DNA of 9,861 nucleotides from an uncultured beta proteobacterium (GCA_903845455.1 CAIMXN010000142.1:1-9861); one strand, 5' to 3'. Counted from the stretch's first letter, positions 1 through 7,251 are shown. A program made the numbers and translations. Notes: generated from the letters alone by a model not told the origin.

Positions 1-1081
1 CATCAGCATCCTGCACATAGACTGTCGATGCTTCATTACCAGTCTTTTGGACTACAACACGATACTTCTTCGCCTTCAAGCTAGAGTCATCCTTGCTGCT
101 AAAGAGGTTGGTAAAGAAGCCTTTCGTATCACCCAAATCCTTAGGATTAACGTAGCGCACGAAGTAAACACCATTTGAGCGATCTCGATCTTCAACTGTG
201 AAGTTAGAACGATCCAAAGCTAAGCCAACATCGCGCCAAGCACGATCAAAACTAGTGCTCAAGTCAATGTGCGCTTTATTGACACCTTCTTGCACCAACT
301 GGGCTTTGGGACTTTTTGGCCCCAATGGAACTGCAACCATGGCCTTGGCCTGCTCCTGGGTCATTCCTAAACGCTCCATCAGGCGTGCCAAGAAGGCAGC
401 TTCTAGCTCAGGATCATTAGGGCGTCCAGTCCAGATAGTAGAAATACAAGCGGCAGTTGTATCGGTAACGCACTTCTCCACTGCACCACGTTGCGTAATA
501 TAAATCTCTGTCTCATTTGGGTTGACAACCTCTAAACGCGTTTTATATTTATCACGTTCACCGGTGTCGTATATCGAATCAATTGCGCTACCAATGGTCG
601 ACCGAATCCAGTCCTGTGCAATCTTAGCGCGGTTCTCTGCCCAATCCGTTTCCATAATGCCGGTCGATGGGGAATCAATCACTAGGAGAAAACCATTCTC
701 TTGCCAGAAATCTTTCACCTGCGGGTAGAGCTGAGGCGCCGGTTTTTCAACTACGAGCCAGCGACGCTCACCGTCACGCGCAATCCGCATACCGGGGATG
801 CCTGCCATCACATTGGTGCGTAATTGCGCAGACTTTTTAACAGCTGCGTTGTACTCAGACATGGTGGCAGTGCCATCTTGCACGATATAACGACGATCAG
901 CTTGTGAAGTAATTAAATCTGGTGGATAAGATAAATTTGGGCCGCGCACTGCACCAGAACTCTTGTAGTCAACCGTGTCGTTACTAGTAACAGATTTGCA
1001 GGCAACTAAGCCAAAACCCACACACAATAGAACAGCAAGAGCCGAAATCCATCGGCGAAAAATTTGCGCAACAATCATCAT
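1..1081 (-). CDS. bamC: Outer membrane protein assembly factor BamC (NlpB) lipoprotein, 3' end cut by window edge
   Basis: BamC is a lipoprotein accessory of the BAM complex, which folds beta-barrel proteins into the outer membrane. The frame is open from the start to base 1, giving 360 codons without a stop, so the C-terminus is missing. The N-terminus is a lipoprotein signal: charged FRRW, a hydrophobic stretch, then lipobox LVAC with the lipidated Cys at residue 28. The mature N-terminus (VDYKSS...YPPDL) resembles the extended BamC segment that contacts BamD in E. coli. A first helix-grip domain follows at about 95-215, with the family-like METDWAENRAKI and TGERDKYKTRLE stretches, and a second begins at about 270. 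Two further cysteines (204 and 212) could form a disulfide in the periplasm. Start: ATGATG gives two in-frame Mets (1081 or 1078); the first makes the classic ATGA overlap with the dapA stop. No clear Shine-Dalgarno is present, which suggests translational coupling to dapA. Confidence 0.93.
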   Translation of the reverse strand, partial: MMIVAQIFRRWISALAVLLCVGFGLVACKSVTSNDTVDYKSSGAVRGPNLSYPPDLITSQADRRYIVQDGTATMSEYNAAVKKSAQLRTNVMAGIPGMRIARDGERRWLVVEKPAPQLYPQVKDFWQENGFLLVIDSPSTGIMETDWAENRAKIAQDWIRSTIGSAIDSIYDTGERDKYKTRLEVVNPNETEIYITQRGAVEKCVTDTTAACISTIWTGRPNDPELEAAFLARLMERLGMTQEQAKAMVAVPLGPKSPKAQLVQEGVNKAHIDLSTSFDRAWRDVGLALDRSNFTVEDRDRSNGVYFVRYVNPKDLGDTKGFFTNLFSSKDDSSLKAKKYRVVVQKTGNEASTVYVQDAD

Positions 1082-2001
1082 AGTAAGCCGGCCTGTTTCA
1101 ATGCAATCTTTAAAGGTTCACGCAATGAAGCGCTCAAGGGAGTCAATGGCAAACGAATGCCTGCGGTAATTTTGCCCATTTCATGGAGGGCCCATTTGAC
1201 CGGAATCGGGTTCGCTTCGGTAAACATGGCTTTATGAACGGCGAGCAGTTGATACTGAATCTTGCGCGTACGCTGCACATCATCAGCCATGGCAGCAACA
1301 CACAAGTCATGCATTAAACGAGGTGCCACATTGGCAGTTACAGAGATATTGCCTTTACCACCCATCAGCATGAGCATGGCAGCAGTCAAATCATCCCCAG
1401 AAAATACCGAAAAATTGCTATGACCCGCTCGCTTGAGATCAGCAAGCAATAAAGTGCCGCGCTCTAAACTGCCAGTCGCATCTTTAATACCAATAATGCC
1501 TGGCACTCCAGCCAAACGCACGACAGTATCACCGGCTAAATCAGCTACAGTACGTCCGGGGACGTTATACAAAATAGCGGGTAGATCTACAGACTCTGCA
1601 ATCTTTTTGAAGTGGGCATACATGCCCTCTTGAGTAGGCTTGTTGTAATAGGGCACCACTTGCAAGCTAGCATCTGCACCAACCTGTTTAGCAAATGTAG
1701 TTAACTCAATAGCCTCAATCGTGGAATTACCACCAGTTCCTGCAATCACAGGAATACGACCAGCAATGTGCTCAACCGTTACCCGTATCAGTTCGCAGTG
1801 CTCCTCTACAGAAACCGTTGGAGACTCTCCGCTAGTACCCACAATGACGATCCCATCTGAACCTTCAGCTACATGCCAGTCGAGTAAAGACCGTAAGCTG
1901 GCGTAGTCCAAACTACCATCATCAAACATCGGCGTAACGATAGCAGGCATGCTACCGGCGATGGGCTTTTGACTACCTTTGGAATGAACTGTGTTTGTCA
2001 C
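1078..2001 (-). CDS. dapA: 4-hydroxy-tetrahydrodipicolinate synthase (dihydrodipicolinate synthase)
   Basis: DapA condenses pyruvate with aspartate semialdehyde in the cytoplasm, the first committed step to diaminopimelate and lysine. It is a (beta/alpha)8 barrel. Numbered from the TTG at 2016, the catalytic residues of E. coli DapA are all present: Schiff-base Lys178 (GIKDATG), Tyr150 and Arg155 (YNVPGRT), Thr61 (GTSGES) and Tyr124 (PYYNKP). Residues matching the E. coli lysine-feedback site are largely kept (Ser48, His56, Asn80 and Glu84 equivalents), while Ala49 is Pro and His53 is Val; lysine sensitivity is inferred. No ATG lies near the expected N-terminus. The options are TTG at 2016 (312 aa), GTG at 2001 (307 aa, chosen because the result is closer to the 292-aa E. 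coli enzyme) and ATG at 1950, which would cut into the first strand. None has a strong Shine-Dalgarno. The gene follows the methyltransferase closely and overlaps bamC. Confidence 0.95.
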   Translation of the reverse strand: MTNTVHSKGSQKPIAGSMPAIVTPMFDDGSLDYASLRSLLDWHVAEGSDGIVIVGTSGESPTVSVEEHCELIRVTVEHIAGRIPVIAGTGGNSTIEAIELTTFAKQVGADASLQVVPYYNKPTQEGMYAHFKKIAESVDLPAILYNVPGRTVADLAGDTVVRLAGVPGIIGIKDATGSLERGTLLLADLKRAGHSNFSVFSGDDLTAAMLMLMGGKGNISVTANVAPRLMHDLCVAAMADDVQRTRKIQYQLLAVHKAMFTEANPIPVKWALHEMGKITAGIRLPLTPLSASLREPLKIALKQAGLL

Positions 2002-2028
2002 CGAATGGATACCCAATTTCTAGCTAAG

Positions 2029-2592
2029 TTAACCAGCAAATTGTAACGGAATGCGCCCTTTTAACGCGCCTTTTACGGCGCAAATCCGTTGAATCATGGC
2101 TGGTTTGGGGTGATCGAGGTAAATATCTTCGTAAGCAAGCACCTTCAGAGCGTGGCGATCTGCTAAAGCAAGTAATTCCCCTGGATTTAAAAGGAAATGA
2201 GGATTTGAGGGTTTACCAAACTCTGCATTACCCAGGGCAAAGGTCTCGTAGATCAAAACCCCACCATCAAGCAACATCTCAGGCAAAAGATCAAGGTAAG
2301 GACGGTAAAGATAATTGCTCACCACAATACCCATAAATTGTCGATTCTCAAGAGGCCAAACCTCACCTTCCAAGTCTAAAGTCTCAAGCTCTATAGCACT
2401 TGTCTTGAGCGCACTCATTGCAGTGGTGTCGCGATCAACTGCGAGAACTGGGTATCCTAATTGAGCAAGGTAGCGGGAGTGTCTTCCAGAACCACAAGCC
2501 AAATCTAAGACCAAACCCCCTTTAGGGATGGCCGCTGCAAAGCGCCTTAGCCATGGCGAAGCCTCAATGATCTCAGCGTGATTACCCGACAT
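2029..2592 (-). CDS. Class I SAM-dependent methyltransferase, substrate unknown
   Basis: A 187-aa Rossmann-fold methyltransferase. Motif I (VLDLACGSGRHS, about residues 28-39) is the SAM-binding glycine loop, and the acidic end of strand 2 is Asp53 (AVDRD). Motif IV is replaced by VVSNYLYRP (about 90-98), followed by GGVLIYETFALGN (about 110-122) and the NPHFLLNPGELL block (130-141). The layout resembles the Methyltransf_25/TehB-like group. I recall the YETF...GN..FG.P.NP.FLL.PGEL pattern from other proteobacterial proteins of this type, but know no proven substrate. No membrane segment or added RNA-binding domain is seen. ATG at 2592 is chosen; a GTG directly upstream (2595) would add one residue. 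It lies 12 bases after the trpS stop and ends just before dapA, so co-transcription is likely. A link to tRNA charging or lysine synthesis is not shown by the sequence. Confidence 0.85.
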   Translation of the reverse strand: MSGNHAEIIEASPWLRRFAAAIPKGGLVLDLACGSGRHSRYLAQLGYPVLAVDRDTTAMSALKTSAIELETLDLEGEVWPLENRQFMGIVVSNYLYRPYLDLLPEMLLDGGVLIYETFALGNAEFGKPSNPHFLLNPGELLALADRHALKVLAYEDIYLDHPKPAMIQRICAVKGALKGRIPLQFAG

Positions 2593-2604
2593 CACTTAAA
2601 GAAT

Positions 2605-3807
2605 TTAATCGTAAGCGAGGCCCATTGCTTCACGAACCTCTCTCATGGTTTCTTGCGCAACTTTACGTGCCTTGTCGCAACCATCCGCAATGATGGAACG
2701 CAATAGACTAGGATCATCCAAATACTTTTGTGCGCGCTCAAACATGGGTTGTTGCTCTAAAAGAATGGCATCAATCACGGGTTGCTTGCACTCTAAACAA
2801 CCAATACCGGCTGATTTACAACCTTTATCGACCCACTGCTTCGTTTCTTCATTGGAATAGACTGCATGCAATTGCCAAACTGGGCAACGCGCTGGGTCAC
2901 CTGCATCAGTGCGGCGCACTCGCGCTGGATCAGTTGGCATGGTACGAATGGATTTAATTACTTCATCCGGTTGCTGACGCATGCTGATAGTGTTGCCGTA
3001 AGACTTAGACATTTTCTGACCATCGATGCCTGGCATACGGGATGCTGAAGTTAATAATGCCTGGGGCTCAGGAAGAATAATTTTTCGAGAACCCTCCAAA
3101 AAACCAAACAATCTTTCACGATCCGCCATCGATAGACTTTGGGCTTCTTGCAATAAAGCTTTTGCTTGTTCAAGCGCCTCATCATCACCGCGCTCCTGAA
3201 AGGCCACGCGTAACTCTGCATACATCTTGGCACGCTTACTACCCAACTTCTTTACTGCTTCCAGGGCTTTTTCTTCGAAGCCAGGTTCGCGACCGTATAG
3301 ATAATTAAAACGACGGGCAACTTCGCGAGTCATTTCTACATGCGGAACCTGGTCTTCTCCAACAGGTACATGTTGCGCACGATAAATCAGGATATCGGCA
3401 GCTTGGAGTAATGGATAGCCCAAGAAACCATAGGTTTGCAAATCTTTTTCTTTTAATTTCTCAATTTGGTCTTTATAGGTTGGCACCCGCTCAAGCCAGC
3501 CTAATGGGGTCCCCATTGCCAGCAACAGAAAAAGTTCAGCGTGCTCTGGCACCCTACTCTGAATAAATAAAGTCGCTTGATGAGGGTCTACGCCAGCAGC
3601 TAACCAATCAATCACCATATCCCAAACGGATTGTTCGATTACATCAGGGGTTTCATAGTGAGTAGTTAAGGCATGCCAATCAGCTACAAAGAAGAAGCAT
3701 GGATACTCAGACTGCAAGCGTACCCAATTCTTCAAAACACCGTGGTAATGACCCAGGTGTAAATTACCTGTAGGTCGCATGCCAGAGAGAACGCGTTCAG
3801 CAAACAT
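2605..3807 (-). CDS. trpS: Tryptophanyl-tRNA synthetase (long form)
   Basis: TrpRS charges tRNA-Trp with tryptophan in the cytoplasm. This is a 400-aa class Ic enzyme with HIGH-type motif HLGH at 17-20 (GNLHLGHYHG), QAADIL at 135-140 whose Asp138 corresponds to the tryptophan-binding Asp, GEDQ at 150-153, and KMSKS at 265-269. It is about 70 residues longer than the compact ~330-aa bacterial form. Most of the excess is a charged, mainly helical-looking insert at about 178-243 between GREPGF and the KMSKS region, which I recall from other Burkholderiales TrpRS. The C-terminal domain carries Cys308, Cys330, Cys337 and Cys340 in the spacing Cx21Cx6Cx2C, close to the iron-sulfur motif of Thermotoga maritima TrpRS. 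The start ATG lies 41 bases after the stop of the PHP gene and has only a weak purine-rich AAAGAAAAAG leader. No trp-related attenuator is seen upstream. Confidence 0.98.
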   Translation of the reverse strand: MFAERVLSGMRPTGNLHLGHYHGVLKNWVRLQSEYPCFFFVADWHALTTHYETPDVIEQSVWDMVIDWLAAGVDPHQATLFIQSRVPEHAELFLLLAMGTPLGWLERVPTYKDQIEKLKEKDLQTYGFLGYPLLQAADILIYRAQHVPVGEDQVPHVEMTREVARRFNYLYGREPGFEEKALEAVKKLGSKRAKMYAELRVAFQERGDDEALEQAKALLQEAQSLSMADRERLFGFLEGSRKIILPEPQALLTSASRMPGIDGQKMSKSYGNTISMRQQPDEVIKSIRTMPTDPARVRRTDAGDPARCPVWQLHAVYSNEETKQWVDKGCKSAGIGCLECKQPVIDAILLEQQPMFERAQKYLDDPSLLRSIIADGCDKARKVAQETMREVREAMGLAYD

Positions 3808-3848
3808 CTTTTTCTTTATTCTTTATGAGGAATACGTTAAACAATCTA

Positions 3849-4697
3849 TTAATGAAACATTGACCAAACTGGTGTCAGATGATCAGGCAGATGCGGCAAG
3901 CGCCCTAGATCAATATGACTTTCGTCTGGATCATGAAAATCAGATCCGCGTGAAGCCATGAAACCATATTGCTGGGCAATTTTGCCGTAGCTCAGATACT
4001 GAGCAGGACTATGACTTCCAGTAATCACCTCAATCGCTAGGCCACCAATATCTTTGAAATGCTTATACAACTCATCCATCTGCATGGCGTTCAGTTTGTA
4101 TCTGCCAGGGTGTGCAATCACCGCCACACCTCCAGCCGCTTTAATCCAAGCGACGGCATCATCCAAGCTTGCCCACAGATGCGGTACATAACCCGGTTTA
4201 TCTTCGACTAAATAATTTTTGAAGACCTGCTCTGTATCGCGACAAACGCCCTGCTCCACCAAAAAACGGGCAAAGTGTGTTCTGGAAATGAGGTCATGAT
4301 TGCCAGCGAAATGCAAAGCACCTTCATAGGCACCAGGAATGCCAACCTTGAGTAATTGTTCTGCCATCAATTTGGCACGATTAGCGCGACCCTCGCGGGT
4401 GCGACGCAAGCCTTCTAAAATTCCGCTATGGGCAGCATCAATACCAAGCCCAACAATATGAATGGTTTGACCCATCCAGGTAACTGAAATCTCTACCCCA
4501 CCCAAATAATCTAAGCCCAAAGTCATGGCTGCAGCACGCGCACGTGCTTGCCCACCAAGCTCATCATGGTCTGTTAGAGCCCATAAATGCACACCATTAG
4601 CGTGTGCCCGCTCGGCAAGTGCTTCAGGCGTTAAAGTTCCGTCAGAAACGACTGAATGGCTGTGCAAATCGGCATTTAAGGTAGAAACGCTGGTCAT
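3849..4697 (-). CDS. rnm: PHP-domain phosphoesterase, RNase AM / 3',5'-nucleoside bisphosphate phosphatase family
   Basis: A 282-aa protein strongly resembling E. coli YciV (TrpH), now called RNase AM, a 5'-3' exoribonuclease that matures rRNA 5' ends, and the Chromobacterium violaceum enzyme that dephosphorylates 3',5'-nucleoside bisphosphates such as pAp. The PHP metal-binding set is complete: DLHSHS..SDG (His12, His14, Asp19), TDHD (43-45), Glu69 in GGVEIS, His80 in HIVGLG, SRTHFARFLVE (138-148), AHPGRY (His196) and GSDFHDP (Asp253, His255). These would hold the catalytic divalent metals. Domain order and length match the family (E. coli protein about 293 aa), with no polymerase or other fused domain. 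It starts 9 bases after the zapE stop without a clear Shine-Dalgarno and ends with tandem stops TAA TAG. Family membership is secure; which activity dominates in this organism is inferred. Confidence 0.92.
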   Translation of the reverse strand: MTSVSTLNADLHSHSVVSDGTLTPEALAERAHANGVHLWALTDHDELGGQARARAAAMTLGLDYLGGVEISVTWMGQTIHIVGLGIDAAHSGILEGLRRTREGRANRAKLMAEQLLKVGIPGAYEGALHFAGNHDLISRTHFARFLVEQGVCRDTEQVFKNYLVEDKPGYVPHLWASLDDAVAWIKAAGGVAVIAHPGRYKLNAMQMDELYKHFKDIGGLAIEVITGSHSPAQYLSYGKIAQQYGFMASRGSDFHDPDESHIDLGRLPHLPDHLTPVWSMFH

Positions 4698-4706
4698 GGC
4701 GCTATT

Positions 4707-5810
4707 TTAGGTCAAGCTGGTGTCAATGATGCGGCGCGGTGCATCTAAGTAGTCCCTGGACTGCATTTCGATCAAACGGGAGACGGTTCTCGAGAATTCC
4801 CCCGTAATCTGACCTTCTGTATACAAATCCGTAACCGGAACCTCAGCAGAGATGATGAGCTTAATCTTATGGTCATATAAAACATCGATTAGCCAAATAA
4901 AGCGGCGTGCTTCATTGGTCATTCTGGGTGGCATATAAGGCACCCCCGACAGGAACACCGTATGAAACTGATTGGCAATTTCAAGATAGTCATTTTGAGA
5001 ACGGGGGCCACAACACAAGGTCTGAAAATCAAACCACACCACACCATCCACCATATGCAGGGGTCTTAATTGTCGCGACTCAATATATAAAATCGGGCAA
5101 GCATTCTCTGGTTGATTACCAGTGAGCGCCTGAAACATCTGCTTGAGCGAAGCATACGTTGCTTCATTTAAGGGTGTCAAATACGCATTAACTTGAGCCA
5201 TCTGTAGACGCCGATAGTCACTGCCAGCATCGACGTTCATCACATCCAATTGTGATTCAAGCAACTTAATCGCCGGAATCAGTCGATCACGATGCAAGCC
5301 ATTGGGATACAGTTGATCTGGGCGATAGTTTGATGTCATGACAAATTGCACGCGGTCTGCAAACAATGCTGTCAGAAGACGGTACAAAATCATCGCATCG
5401 GCAATATCGTTGATATGAAATTCATCAAAACAAATCAACCGATAGCGCTTAGAGATGCGCATGGCTAATTCATCCAAAGGATCAGCTAAGCCAGATAATT
5501 CGTGTAATTCGCGATGTACCTCACGCATGAATTCATGAAAATGAATCCGAATTTTTTTCTCTAAAGGCGATGCGGTATAGAAACAATCCATTAAAAAAGA
5601 TTTTCCGCGACCGACGCCACCCCAGAGATAAATCCCACGAGGCAATTTAGGTTTGAATAATTTCTTTTTTAGGCCATTGCTGCGAATTTCTTTATAAGCA
5701 ATCCACTCATCTTCGCAGCGCTGCAAGCGTTCCATAGCACGCAGCTGCGCGGGATCGCTGTGATACCCGCGCGCCTTTAACTCTTGATGGTAATACTCTA
5801 AGGCTTTCAA
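4707..5810 (-). CDS. zapE: Cell division protein ZapE (AFG1-like P-loop ATPase)
   Basis: A 367-aa AFG1/LACE1-family ATPase. In E. coli, ZapE interacts with FtsZ and is needed for division under low oxygen or heat; mitochondrial relatives act in protein quality control. Walker A is GGVGRGKS at 64-71 (catalytic Lys70), Walker B is LICFDEFH at 125-132, sensor-1 region is VMTSNYRPDQLYPNGL (157-172), and the family's late block GEFSRTVSRLIEMQS contains the likely sensor arginine. The length fits the family (E. coli about 375 aa). The only reasonable start is TTG at 5810-5808, directly after the lpdA TAA. The next in-frame ATG, codon 26, would delete the conserved N-terminal helix. No Shine-Dalgarno precedes the TTG, so translation probably depends on ribosomes finishing lpdA. 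This arrangement places a division factor in the 2-oxoglutarate dehydrogenase gene cluster. Confidence 0.95.
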   Translation of the reverse strand: MKALEYYHQELKARGYHSDPAQLRAMERLQRCEDEWIAYKEIRSNGLKKKLFKPKLPRGIYLWGGVGRGKSFLMDCFYTASPLEKKIRIHFHEFMREVHRELHELSGLADPLDELAMRISKRYRLICFDEFHINDIADAMILYRLLTALFADRVQFVMTSNYRPDQLYPNGLHRDRLIPAIKLLESQLDVMNVDAGSDYRRLQMAQVNAYLTPLNEATYASLKQMFQALTGNQPENACPILYIESRQLRPLHMVDGVVWFDFQTLCCGPRSQNDYLEIANQFHTVFLSGVPYMPPRMTNEARRFIWLIDVLYDHKIKLIISAEVPVTDLYTEGQITGEFSRTVSRLIEMQSRDYLDAPRRIIDTSLT

Positions 5811-7247
5811 TTACATGTTTAATGCACGTTGATCTGCCGCTAATGCAGCCTCGCGCATCACTTCTGACAGGCTTGGATGTGGGTGACAGATACGTGCAAG
5901 ATCTTCGGAGGCAGCTTTAAATTCCATCGCTACAGCAGCTTCAGCAATGAGATCAGAAGCATTAGCACCGATGATGTGTACACCGAGAACCTCATCGGTC
6001 TTCGCATCAGCTAGCACTTTCACAAAACCATCTGTGCGACCCATGCCCAGTGCACGACCATTGGCAGCGAATGGGAACTGACCTACTTTGAAAGTAATGC
6101 CAGCCTCTTTTAGCTGTTGTTCTGTTTTACCTACCCAGGCAATTTCTGGATCGGTATAGATCACCCAGGGAATACAGTTGTAATCGATATGGGGTTTTTG
6201 ACCAGCAATAATTTCTGCCACCAACACACCTTCATCTTCGGCTTTATGAGCAAGCATGGGTCCGCGTACTACGTCGCCTACCGCATAGACACCAGGTGCT
6301 GCAGTGGCACAGGTATGGTCGTCAATCGGAATAAAGCCACGCTCATCTACTTTGAGACCAATCTTATCTAGACTTAACTTGTCTGTATTGGGTACGCGAC
6401 CCACTGAAACGATTAAACGATCGCATTCCAATTTGGCTGCTTTGCCAGCGCTATCGGTGTAGTTCACTACCACCCCTTTTTTATCAGCCTTTACTTCGCC
6501 GATCTTTACCCCAGTCAGAATGTTCAAACCTTGCTTCGTAAATAGTTTCTGGGCTTCTTTAGCGATACCAAGATCACAAGCACCCAAGAACGAAGGCATG
6601 GCCTCCAAAATAGTTACCTCGGATCCAAGACGACGCCAAACTGAACCTAACTCTAAACCAATCACGCCAGCACCAATGACACCCAATTTTTTAGGGGTGA
6701 CATCAAACTTCAATGCACCTTCGTTATCACAAATGAGGACATTATCTACGGCAATACCTGGCAAATGACGTGCCTTGGAGCCAGTAGCAATAATGACATT
6801 TTGAGCGCTCACCGTTTCTTTGTCTTTGCCATCGATCTTGATTTGATAGCCATCAGCAGATTTCCCTTCAAAAGACGCATGGCCTTTGAGCAAAGTAATC
6901 TTGTTCTTACGAAACAGATACTGAATACCACCCGTCATTTTTGTGACGATGTCATCTTTACGAGAAATCATCTTCTTGGAATCAATGCTGACAGTGCCTA
7001 CTTTGATGCCATGATCCGCAGCATGATGGCTAATTTTTTCAAACTCTTCGGAAGAAGCCAGCAAAGCCTTGGAAGGAATGCAGCCGACGTTCAAACAAGT
7101 TCCGCCTAAGCGTGGCTCACCTTTTGGATCGTCATAGCTTAATGATTCAGCACAGGCGACCTTAAAACCCAGTTGGGCTGCCCGAATTGCGGCAATGTAG
7201 CCGCCCGGACCACCGCCGATAACCACTACATCAAATGATTGACTCAT
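5811..7247 (-). CDS. lpdA: Dihydrolipoyl dehydrogenase (E3 of 2-oxoglutarate dehydrogenase complex)
   Basis: A 478-aa flavoprotein disulfide oxidoreductase that reoxidises dihydrolipoyl groups on E2 using FAD and NAD+. The FAD site is GGGPGG at 11-16. The redox disulfide is Cys51/Cys56 in GGTCLNVGCIPSK, the NAD-binding glycines are GAGVIG at 192-197, the second FAD contact is YAVGDVVRGPMLAHKA, and the catalytic dyad is His457/Glu462 in HPHPSLSE. There is no N-terminal lipoyl domain, unlike some E3 proteins encoded with pyruvate dehydrogenase in betaproteobacteria. That and its position directly after odhB assign it to the 2-oxoglutarate complex; use by other lipoyl enzymes is possible. The ATG has a good Shine-Dalgarno (AAGGGGA) in the 11-base gap after the odhB stop. 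Its last codon is followed by the TAA that abuts the zapE TTG. Confidence 0.98.
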   Translation of the reverse strand: MSQSFDVVVIGGGPGGYIAAIRAAQLGFKVACAESLSYDDPKGEPRLGGTCLNVGCIPSKALLASSEEFEKISHHAADHGIKVGTVSIDSKKMISRKDDIVTKMTGGIQYLFRKNKITLLKGHASFEGKSADGYQIKIDGKDKETVSAQNVIIATGSKARHLPGIAVDNVLICDNEGALKFDVTPKKLGVIGAGVIGLELGSVWRRLGSEVTILEAMPSFLGACDLGIAKEAQKLFTKQGLNILTGVKIGEVKADKKGVVVNYTDSAGKAAKLECDRLIVSVGRVPNTDKLSLDKIGLKVDERGFIPIDDHTCATAAPGVYAVGDVVRGPMLAHKAEDEGVLVAEIIAGQKPHIDYNCIPWVIYTDPEIAWVGKTEQQLKEAGITFKVGQFPFAANGRALGMGRTDGFVKVLADAKTDEVLGVHIIGANASDLIAEAAVAMEFKAASEDLARICHPHPSLSEVMREAALAADQRALNM

Positions 7248-7251
7248 GATG

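Noticed and set aside
198..503. Plus-strand reading frame inside bamC
   Set aside because: It is antisense to the well-supported BamC frame, and its protein shows no recognisable family and has a shadow-like composition.
3051..3233. Minus-strand 60-residue frame within trpS
   Set aside because: It is an alternative frame of the continuous TrpRS frame, which has conserved motifs on both sides.
3817..3834. Inverted repeat TATTC/GAATA in the gap between rnm and trpS
   Set aside because: A 5-bp AT-only stem with an 8-base loop and no U tract is too weak for a terminator or attenuator.
6765..7109. 114-residue plus-strand reading frame opposite lpdA
   Set aside because: It lies entirely across conserved Lpd coding sequence, has no ribosome site and no recognisable domain.
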